A program made the position numbers and the translations under genes. This document shows positions 6,276 to 12,836 of a stretch of DNA of 12,836 nucleotides, in pieces. The notes under the pieces are model-generated. The model worked only from the letters and a program-made list of their open reading frames with translations. It searched no databases and was not told the origin of the DNA. The stretch's first letter is position 1. Each line of letters opens with the position of its first letter. This DNA comes from an uncultured Oxalobacteraceae bacterium (GTDB lineage Bacteria; Pseudomonadota; Gammaproteobacteria; Burkholderiales; Burkholderiaceae): the NCBI GenBank assembly GCA_946480015.1, contig CAMLIL010000131.1, positions 1-12,836 of the forward strand. The letters run 5' to 3'.

Positions 6276-7289
6276 ATGAAACTCGAACCTCGTGCACAAA
6301 CCCTGCTGAAAGCATTGGTCGAACGGTATATCGCCGACGGCCAGCCGGTCGGCTCGCGCGCGCTGTCGAAGATTTCCGGACTCGACCTGTCGCCGGCCAC
6401 CATCCGCAACATCATGGCTGACCTGGAAGAAATGGGCTATGTGGCCAGCCCGCACACCTCGGCCGGCCGCATTCCCACCCCGCGCGGCTACCGCATCTTC
6501 GTCGACACCCTGCTGACGGTGCAGCAGCTCGACGAATCGAGCGTGGAAGCGCGCATGCGCCTGCAGGCCCAGCAGCCGCAAAAGCTCATCTCCAACGCGG
6601 CCCAGATGCTGTCCTCGCTGTCGCAGTTCGCCGGCGTGGTGACCAGCCCGCGGCGCGAATCGGTGTTCCAGCAGATCGAATTTCTGCGCCTGTCGGAAAA
6701 GCGCATCCTGCTGGTCATCGTCGACCCGCGCGGCGACGTGCAAAACCGCCTGCTGCTCACCGACGTCGACTACACGCCGGCGCAACTGATCCAGTCGGCC
6801 AACTACATCAACCAGAATTACGGCGGCCTGTCCTTCGACGACGTGCGCCGGCGCGTGGCCGGCGAATTGCGCCAGCTGCGCGACGACATGGGGCGGCTGA
6901 TGCAGGCCGCCGTCGAGGCCGGCAGCGAGGCGATGGCCGACCAGGACCACATGGTTATCGCCGGCGAGCGCAATCTGCTGAGCGTGAGCGACCTGTCGTC
7001 GAATATGAGTTCGCTGCGCCAGATGTTCGACATGTTCGAACAAAAGACCAGCCTGATGCAGCTGCTGGACGTGTCCAGCAAGGCCAGCGGGGTGCAGATC
7101 TTCATCGGCGGGGAATCGAACCTGGTGCCGATGGATGAAATGAGCGTGGTCACCGCGCCCTACGAGGTCAACGGCACCATCGTCGGCACCCTGGGCGTGA
7201 TCGGCCCGACCCGGATGGCGTACGAGCGCGTGATTCCGATTGTGGACATTACGGCCAAGCTATTGTCGAACGCGCTCAGCCATACTTGA
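6276..7289 (+). CDS. hrcA: Heat-inducible transcription repressor HrcA
   Basis: Repressor of groE/dnaK-type heat-shock genes that binds the CIRCE operator and is kept active by GroEL. The ATG at 6276 ([10 protein letters not shown]) gives 337 residues, the usual length; a TTG at 6255 would only add seven hydrophobic residues. The N-terminal winged helix spans about 1-75, with PVGSRALSK (25-32), [18 protein letters not shown] (38-55) and [20 protein letters not shown] (58-77). The large C-terminal domain carries the GAF-like fold, ending in [21 protein letters not shown]. No CIRCE inverted repeat (TTAGCACTC-N9-GAGTGCTAA) is visible upstream, so autoregulation by CIRCE is not supported here. 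A CATAAT box at 6235-6240 is a possible -10. In many Burkholderiales hrcA is followed by nadK and recN; here the next gene is fur in reverse. Confidence 0.96.
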   Translation: MKLEPRAQTLLKALVERYIADGQPVGSRALSKISGLDLSPATIRNIMADLEEMGYVASPHTSAGRIPTPRGYRIFVDTLLTVQQLDESSVEARMRLQAQQPQKLISNAAQMLSSLSQFAGVVTSPRRESVFQQIEFLRLSEKRILLVIVDPRGDVQNRLLLTDVDYTPAQLIQSANYINQNYGGLSFDDVRRRVAGELRQLRDDMGRLMQAAVEAGSEAMADQDHMVIAGERNLLSVSDLSSNMSSLRQMFDMFEQKTSLMQLLDVSSKASGVQIFIGGESNLVPMDEMSVVTAPYEVNGTIVGTLGVIGPTRMAYERVIPIVDITAKLLSNALSHT

Positions 7290-7294
7290 GGGGG

Positions 7295-7333
7295 CTCGAA
7301 CAACCGTAGCGCGCGGCGCAAGTGTCGTTCGAG
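7295..7333. terminator. Inverted repeat between convergent hrcA and fur
   Basis: CTCGAAC (7295-7301) is exactly repeated in inverse as GTTCGAG (7327-7333), with a 25-base GC-rich centre. Placed just after the hrcA stop and before the fur stop, it could be a bidirectional transcription barrier, but no T-run follows on either side, so an intrinsic terminator is doubtful. Confidence 0.25.
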
Positions 7334-7379
7334 TAGCGCAGGGCGATTGTAAGCCGCGCAGCAGGTTTGTCGAGGTCCG

Positions 7380-7811
7380 CTAGTTATTGCGGTGCGGGCA
7401 GGCCGGCTTGATGCAGTTGCCGTAGATCGCCAGCGCATGCTCGGCGATCCTGAAGCCGCGCTCGTCGGCGACACGGTGCTGGCGCGCTTCGATTTCTTCA
7501 TCGACGAATTCTTCCACCCGGCCGCAATCGAGGCAGACCAGATGGTCGTGGTGGGTGCCGGCGTTCAATTCAAAAATCGCCTTGCCGGTTTCGAAATGGT
7601 TGCGGTGCAGTAAGCCGGCCTGTTCGAACTGGGTCAGCACGCGGTACACGGTGGCCAGGCCCACGTCCATGTTTTCGGCCAGCAGGATCTTGTAGACGTC
7701 TTCGGCGGTGAGGTGGCGCACCTCGCTGTTTTGAAAAATCTCCAGAATTTTCAGGCGGGGCAGGGTCGCTTTCAGGCCGCTGGCCTTCAGATCGCTTGGG
7801 CTGTTACTCAT
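7380..7811 (-). CDS. fur: Ferric uptake regulator Fur
   Basis: Iron-responsive dimeric repressor of siderophore and iron-transport genes. 143 residues, as expected (E. coli 148). N-terminal winged helix about 1-80, with [14 protein letters not shown] (13-26), [10 protein letters not shown] (34-43) and recognition helix GLATVYRVL (51-59). The dimerisation domain contains the [11 protein letters not shown] metal region (87-97; Cys93 and Cys96) and a C-terminal CIKPACPH with Cys133 and Cys138, so the structural zinc site of the four-Cys type is complete. Start ATG at 7811 has a weak AAGAG ribosome site. It diverges from bamE across 87 bases, an arrangement (fur with bamE-dapB) common in betaproteobacteria. 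A TATGAT (-10-like) lies upstream on the minus strand at 7841-7846. No good 19-bp Fur box is visible, so autoregulation cannot be claimed. Confidence 0.97.
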   Translation of the reverse strand: MSNSPSDLKASGLKATLPRLKILEIFQNSEVRHLTAEDVYKILLAENMDVGLATVYRVLTQFEQAGLLHRNHFETGKAIFELNAGTHHDHLVCLDCGRVEEFVDEEIEARQHRVADERGFRIAEHALAIYGNCIKPACPHRNN

Positions 7812-7898
7812 GTTTTGCTCTTAGATTGGCGTAGTGCTTTATCATATGCGTTTTAGACGGGGGTGCCTAGCTTCCCGTTCAACGAAATTGAGGTCTCT
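7812..7898. promoter_or_regulatory. Divergent fur/bamE promoter region
   Basis: This 87-bp gap must hold both promoters. Towards bamE: TTGCTC (7815-7820) with TATCAT (7840-7845) at a long 19-base spacing, or TTTATC at 17. Towards fur: TATGAT on the minus strand over 7841-7846, overlapping the bamE -10 candidate, with a poor -35. Overlapping -10 boxes would make the two promoters compete. Individual hexamer assignments are tentative. Confidence 0.35.
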
Positions 7899-8468
7899 AT
7901 GCGTGTTAAGACTGCTGTTTTGCCCGTTGCCGCGCTGTGTGCGGCCCTGACGCTGTCGGGCTGCTCGCTGTTCCACCCCCAGGCCAAACAGGCCGCGCCG
8001 GCCGCCATCACCAGCGCGCCGGACGATGCCAGCAAGGCCGCGGCCGCTGCCAATGCGGGGGCGCAAACGGTGCAGGCCAGCAAGCTGCAGAAGTTCCTGT
8101 GGTTCTTCTCGCCCTATCGTCCGGACATTCAGCAGGGCAACTTCGTCTCGCAGGAAATGCTGGCCCAGCTGAAAGTCGGCCAGACCCGCGAACAGGTCCG
8201 CTTCATTCTCGGCACGCCGCTGCTGATGGACGTATTCCATGAAAACCGCTGGGATTATCCCTTCTACCTGGCGCGCGGCAACGGCGAACTGACTTCCAGC
8301 CGCGTCGCCGTGTTCTTCAAGGACGACAAGGTCGAGCGCATCGATGGCGGCAATCTGCCGACCGAGCGTGAATACATCGAGCGCATCGCCGGCAAGTCGA
8401 CCGCGACCGCGGCGGCCACCCCCAAGAAGGACGAGGCCGGCGCAGCCAGCATTTCGATCAACAAATAA
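7899..8468 (+). CDS. bamE: Outer membrane protein assembly factor BamE (SmpA/OmlA lipoprotein)
   Basis: Lipoprotein subunit of the BAM complex that inserts beta-barrel proteins in the outer membrane. The ATG at 7899 is chosen because GAGG lies six bases upstream and the signal peptide starts there; the frame is open to 7863 but that adds a non-signal stretch. Signal with lipobox LSGC, Cys22, then SLF. An Ala-rich linker spans about 28-62. The SmpA/OmlA domain is at about 75-150: [48 protein letters not shown], then [16 protein letters not shown]. 189 residues is longer than E. coli BamE (113), as usual in betaproteobacteria with their extra linker and tail. dapB follows after 14 bases, likely cotranscribed. 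Confidence 0.95.
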   Translation: MRVKTAVLPVAALCAALTLSGCSLFHPQAKQAAPAAITSAPDDASKAAAAANAGAQTVQASKLQKFLWFFSPYRPDIQQGNFVSQEMLAQLKVGQTREQVRFILGTPLLMDVFHENRWDYPFYLARGNGELTSSRVAVFFKDDKVERIDGGNLPTEREYIERIAGKSTATAAATPKKDEAGAASISINK

Positions 8469-8482
8469 AACCAGTAACACAT

Positions 8483-9292
8483 ATGACTCAACTGAAGATT
8501 GCGGTAGCGGGCGCCAGCGGGCGCATGGGACGGATGCTGATCGAGGCGATCGCCGAGGCCGACGACATGGTGCTGGCCGGCGCGCTCGATCGTGACGGCT
8601 CGCCCGCCATCGGCATGGATGCCGGCGCCGCCACCGGCAAGCTGACCGGCGTGGTGATCGAATCCGATTTCGCCAAGGGCCTGGCCAACGCCGACGTGCT
8701 GATCGATTTCACCCGTCCGGAAGGCACGCTGGCGCACGCGGCCTATTGCGCCGAGCATGGCGTCAAACTGATCGTCGGCACCACCGGTTTCGACGACGCC
8801 GGCAAGGCTGCGATCCGCGCCGCCGGCGAGAAAACCGCCGTGATGTTCGCCCCCAACATGAGCGTGGGCGTCAACGTCACCATGAAGCTGCTGCAGGCGG
8901 CCGCCAAGATGCTGTCCGAAGGCTACGACATCGAGATCGTCGAAGCGCACCACCGCCACAAGGTCGATGCGCCGTCCGGCACCGCGCTCAAGATGGGCGA
9001 AGTGGTGGCCGAGGCCCTCGGCCGCGACCTGAAGCAGTGCGCCGTGTACGGCCGCGAAGGCGTGACCGGCGCGCGCGATCCGTCCACCATCGGCTTTGCC
9101 ACCGTGCGCGGCGGCGACATTATTGGCGACCACACGGTGCTGTTTGCCGGCATCGGCGAGCGCATCGAGATCAGCCACAAGTCCAGCAGCCGGGTCAGCT
9201 ACGCCCAGGGCTCGCTGCGCGCCGCGCGCTTCCTGGCCGACAAGAGCTGCGGCCTGTTCGACATGAACGACGTGCTGGGGCTGGCGCGCTGA
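8483..9292 (+). CDS. dapB: 4-hydroxy-tetrahydrodipicolinate reductase DapB
   Basis: NAD(P)H-dependent reduction of 4-hydroxy-tetrahydrodipicolinate to tetrahydrodipicolinate in the diaminopimelate/lysine pathway; cytoplasmic, feeds peptidoglycan. 269 residues (E. coli 273). Rossmann motif [10 protein letters not shown] (8-17), GTTGF (99-103), [11 protein letters not shown] (122-132) and the family signature [20 protein letters not shown], with catalytic His156 and Lys160 (E. coli His159 and Lys163) and substrate-binding His157. The C-terminus ends [11 protein letters not shown], as in homologues. No strong Shine-Dalgarno precedes the ATG, consistent with coupling to bamE 14 bases upstream; exbB starts 7 bases after the stop. 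Confidence 0.97.
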   Translation: MTQLKIAVAGASGRMGRMLIEAIAEADDMVLAGALDRDGSPAIGMDAGAATGKLTGVVIESDFAKGLANADVLIDFTRPEGTLAHAAYCAEHGVKLIVGTTGFDDAGKAAIRAAGEKTAVMFAPNMSVGVNVTMKLLQAAAKMLSEGYDIEIVEAHHRHKVDAPSGTALKMGEVVAEALGRDLKQCAVYGREGVTGARDPSTIGFATVRGGDIIGDHTVLFAGIGERIEISHKSSSRVSYAQGSLRAARFLADKSCGLFDMNDVLGLAR

Positions 9293-9299
9293 CACGCCG

Positions 9300-9959
9300 A
9301 TGAGCGCGCCGGTCAACCATTTCAGCATCGCCAGTTACTGGGCGCAAGGCGACGCGCTCGGCCATGCGGTGGCATGGCTGCTGCTGGCCATGTCGCTGGC
9401 GAGCTGGGTCATCATCCTGTCGAAAAGCTACAGCAGTTGGCGCGTACGGCGCGCGGCCCCGGCCGTGGATGCGTTCTGGAATGCGCCCACTCTGCAGGAT
9501 GGCCTGGCGCTGCTCTCCGTGGCCGACCGCGAACAGGTGTATGCGCCGCTGCCGGCGGCCGGGCTGGCCTACAGCCGGGGTGCCGCCACCCTGGCGGGCG
9601 AGATGAGCCGCGACGAGCAAGTCATCCGCGTCTTGCGCCAGGCCATCACGCGCTCCACCCACCGTATCGAAAGCGGCCTGACCCTGCTGGCCTCGATCGG
9701 CGCCACCGCCCCCTTCGTCGGCCTGCTGGGCACGGTGTGGGGCATCTACCATGCGCTCTCGACCGTCTCGGCCGAAGGCATCGTGCAGATCGACAAGGTC
9801 GCCGGCCCGGTCGGCGAAGCCTTGATCATGACCGCCTTCGGCCTGCTGGTCGCTATTCCGGCCGTGCTGGCCTACAACGCCCTGAACCGGCTCAACCGGC
9901 TCACCCTGGCCGAGCTCGACGGCTTTGCCCACGATCTGCATTCCTACTTCGGCAAATAG
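9300..9959 (+). CDS. exbB: ExbB/TolQ/MotA-family proton-channel subunit (ExbB-like)
   Basis: Inner-membrane ion-channel subunit that, with ExbD/TolR, turns proton motive force into work for TonB- or Tol-linked transport. 219 residues. Three membrane segments: about 23-42 (AVAWLLLAMSLASWVIIL), 128-149 (LLASIGATAPFVGLLGTVWG) and 171-192 (VGEALIMTAFGLLVAIPAVL), with a cytoplasmic loop between the first two. The APFVGLLGTVWGI and EALIMTAFGLLVAIPAV signatures are those of the family. exbD lies 8 bases downstream; no tonB, tolA or tolB is in view, so ExbB versus TolQ identity rests on family resemblance and on the dapB-exbB-exbD-leuS order known in Burkholderiales. Its start is 7 bases after dapB, without its own ribosome site of note. 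Confidence 0.88.
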   Translation: MSAPVNHFSIASYWAQGDALGHAVAWLLLAMSLASWVIILSKSYSSWRVRRAAPAVDAFWNAPTLQDGLALLSVADREQVYAPLPAAGLAYSRGAATLAGEMSRDEQVIRVLRQAITRSTHRIESGLTLLASIGATAPFVGLLGTVWGIYHALSTVSAEGIVQIDKVAGPVGEALIMTAFGLLVAIPAVLAYNALNRLNRLTLAELDGFAHDLHSYFGK

Positions 9960-9967
9960 GCGGCGGC

Positions 9968-10402
9968 ATGGCCTTCGGCAGCTTCAATCCCCAGCGGCAG
10001 CAATCGATGATGAGCGACATTAACGTCACGCCCATGGTCGACGTGATGCTGGTGCTGCTGGTCATTTTTATTATTGCCGCGCCGATGATGACCAGCGCGG
10101 TCAAGCTGGAGCTGCCAGCGGCCAAGGCCGCGCTGTCCCAGGCCCAGCCCGACAGTGTGAGCATTTCCATCGATGCCGCGGGCGCCGTGTTTTGGGGCGA
10201 CGAGAAGGTCGACGCCGCCGCCTTCGAAGGCAAACTGCGCGCAGCCGCCAGCAGCCCGGTGCAGCCCGACATTGCCCTGCGTGCCGACAAAAACACCCGC
10301 TATGAAGCCGTGGCCCAGGTCATGGCCGCGGCCCAGCAGCACGGCTTGACCAAACTCGGTTTTGTCACCGATCCCAAGGAGAAGCCTGATGGCAAGCGTT
10401 GA
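9968..10402 (+). CDS. exbD: ExbD/TolR-family biopolymer transport protein (ExbD-like)
   Basis: Partner of the preceding ExbB-like protein: a single-span inner-membrane protein with a periplasmic domain. 144 residues from the ATG at 9968 (the frame is open well upstream but inside exbB). The membrane span is about 22-42; MSDINVTPMVDVMLVLL contains Asp25, the conserved protonatable residue at the same number as in E. coli ExbD. The periplasmic part (about 45-138) shows the usual SISIDAAGAVFWGDEKV and IALRADKNTRYEAVAQVM strands and helix, ending KLGFVTDP. The 3' end overlaps the next gene by 14 bases. Target system (TonB or Tol) is not determinable here. Confidence 0.9.
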   Translation: MAFGSFNPQRQQSMMSDINVTPMVDVMLVLLVIFIIAAPMMTSAVKLELPAAKAALSQAQPDSVSISIDAAGAVFWGDEKVDAAAFEGKLRAAASSPVQPDIALRADKNTRYEAVAQVMAAAQQHGLTKLGFVTDPKEKPDGKR

Positions 10403-10715
10403 ACTGAATGGCGACCTGATCACCGACGCAGCAAATTTTCATGCCGAATGCAAGCGCGCCTTCGGTTTCCCCGAGTTTTACGGCAATACGATGGATGCCT
10501 GGGTCGATTGCCTCAGCTATCTGCGCGACGAGGAAAACATGACGCGCTTTCGTCTCAAGCCGAACGAAGTGCTGGACATCGTCGTGACCGGTGCCGCTGC
10601 CCTCAAAGCCCGGCTGCCGGACCTGCTCGAGGAAGTGACGTACTGCGTTGCCGGCATCAACGAGCGCTATGACGACTACGGCGAAAAGCCGGCGCTGCGC
10701 CTGGTCCTCAAGTAA
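10389..10715 (+). CDS. Barstar-like (barnase inhibitor) family protein
   Basis: Predicted 108-residue protein from ATG 10389, preceded by a strong AGGAGA ribosome site inside exbD; it overlaps exbD by 14 bases in another frame, so it is translationally coupled. The barstar core is clear: AFGFPEFYGNTMDAWVDCLSYL (24-45). Asp36 and Asp40 align with barstar Asp35 and Asp39, which bind the barnase active site, and Cys41 with Cys40; the Trp is shifted by one place. An extra beta/alpha region follows (LDIVVTGAAALKARLPDLLEEV) and a final ALRLVLK strand. The family comprises antitoxins of secreted or intracellular RNases, but no barnase-like gene is in the window, so it is an orphan here. A housekeeping RNase-control role or a retained immunity gene are both possible. 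Confidence 0.82.
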   Translation: MASVELNGDLITDAANFHAECKRAFGFPEFYGNTMDAWVDCLSYLRDEENMTRFRLKPNEVLDIVVTGAAALKARLPDLLEEVTYCVAGINERYDDYGEKPALRLVLK

Positions 10716-10733
10716 GCCGCGCCGCCACGCGGC
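10716..10733 (+). terminator. GC hairpin after the barstar-like gene
   Basis: GCCGCG (10716-10721) pairs with CGCGGC (10728-10733) around CCGCCA, directly after the stop codon. There is no T-run, so it may only stabilise the 3' end of the bamE-to-barstar mRNA. A second short dyad, ACCTG/CAGGT, lies at 10776-10793. The rest of 10716-10809 holds nothing I recognise. Confidence 0.25.
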
Positions 10734-10809
10734 CGGCAACACTGCGCAGCTTGGTTTGCGCGGGAGAGTTCGAGGACCTGTTTTTCGGCAGGTGACGGAG
10801 GGGCGATGC

Positions 10810-11082
10810 CTACATGAACACCAACTTCGCCAGCAGTGCGATATTGATTGCGGCCACCGTTGCCATCATCCAGCGCAGCAATCTGAATTCGGCCTCGATT
10901 TTTCCCTCCAGCCGGTTGATGCGAGCGTTCAATTCGATGTGCATGGTATCGATGCTGGCGAAGAGCTCGTCGCGTACCGCGTCGAGGCGGCCGCTCAGCT
11001 GCCCTTCCGTATCCGCTATTTTCTCCACCAGGCGCCCCTCCAAGGCGCGAAGGTCCGCGGCGAATTGACTGTTCATATACAT
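10810..11082 (-). CDS. Small coiled-coil protein with C-terminal membrane anchor, function unknown
   Basis: 90 residues on the minus strand. Residues about 5-68 are charged with heptad-spaced Leu/Ile (LRALEGRLVEKIADTEGQL, LDAVRDELFASIDTM, LNARINRLEGKIEAEF), predicting a continuous coiled coil. Residues 70-89 (WMMATVAAINIALLAKLVF) form one hydrophobic segment ending in FM, a tail anchor with the bulk in the cytoplasm. The pattern recalls small DUF1640-type coiled-coil proteins, but I cannot assign a family securely. ATG at 11082 or 11076 could be the start; neither has a good ribosome site. It is transcribed against both neighbours, and lies between exbD/barstar and leuS where many relatives have exbD and leuS adjacent, so it is probably a lineage-specific insertion. 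Heptads and an anchor reading in one frame argue for a real gene. Confidence 0.6.
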   Translation of the reverse strand: MYMNSQFAADLRALEGRLVEKIADTEGQLSGRLDAVRDELFASIDTMHIELNARINRLEGKIEAEFRLLRWMMATVAAINIALLAKLVFM

Positions 11083-11143
11083 TCGACCCAGCGGTGGAAT
11101 AAAGGTTCCGCGAAACCGCCGGGTCAGCCTGAATACGGGATGA

Positions 11144-12836
<1,693 letters not shown>

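Noticed and set aside
5385..7043. 552-codon minus-strand open frame opposite the HAD and hrcA genes
   Set aside because: It spans two unrelated real genes and their intergenic region, which is expected for a codon-bias shadow.
7812..7898. Fur box in the fur/bamE intergenic region
   Set aside because: TATCATATG and GATAAAGC are AT-rich but do not form the GATAAT-type hexamer array well enough to call a binding site.

Overview
The window is a GC-rich, gene-dense chromosomal segment. It looks like a betaproteobacterium of the order Burkholderiales, most likely Oxalobacteraceae (Massilia, Duganella or Janthinobacterium type). I base this on protein character, on the neighbour sets pdxA-rsmA, fur/bamE-dapB and dapB-exbB-exbD-leuS, and on the codon use. 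The lineage is an inference from memory of gene order; no search was run.

Layout, left to right. (1) Positions 1-1644 (+): 3' part of pdxA (vitamin B6 synthesis), then rsmA (16S rRNA dimethylation). (2) 1722-3671 (+): a Tat-type, lipobox-bearing PhoX/DUF839 family protein. (3) 3672-3966: an AT-rich gap holding two copies of a roughly 90-bp repeat. Read on the minus strand, each copy has a sigma70-like promoter, a transcript of about 62 nt starting with a C/U-rich anti-Shine-Dalgarno run, and an intrinsic terminator with eight U residues. I interpret these as tandem sibling small RNAs; they are the most interesting item in the window. (4) 3967-5216 (-): two paralogous secreted lipoproteins, each with two related beta-rich domains, in an operon just upstream of the sRNA pair. 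(5) 5469-7289 (+): a YigB-like HAD phosphatase and the heat-shock repressor hrcA. (6) 7380-7811 (-): fur, diverging from bamE. (7) 7899-10715 (+): a tight run bamE, dapB, exbB-like, exbD-like and a barstar-like gene that overlaps exbD. (8) 10810-11082 (-): a small coiled-coil protein with a C-terminal membrane anchor. (9) 11189 to the end (+): leuS, cut by the window edge.

Most of the window is core housekeeping: cofactor and lysine/peptidoglycan precursor synthesis, ribosome maturation, outer-membrane assembly, energy transduction, stress and iron regulation, and tRNA charging. The accessory part is the block from the PhoX-like gene through the sRNA pair to the lipoproteins, plus the barstar-like and coiled-coil genes sitting between exbD and leuS. 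I saw no tRNA, rRNA, CRISPR array, insertion sequence or phage gene.
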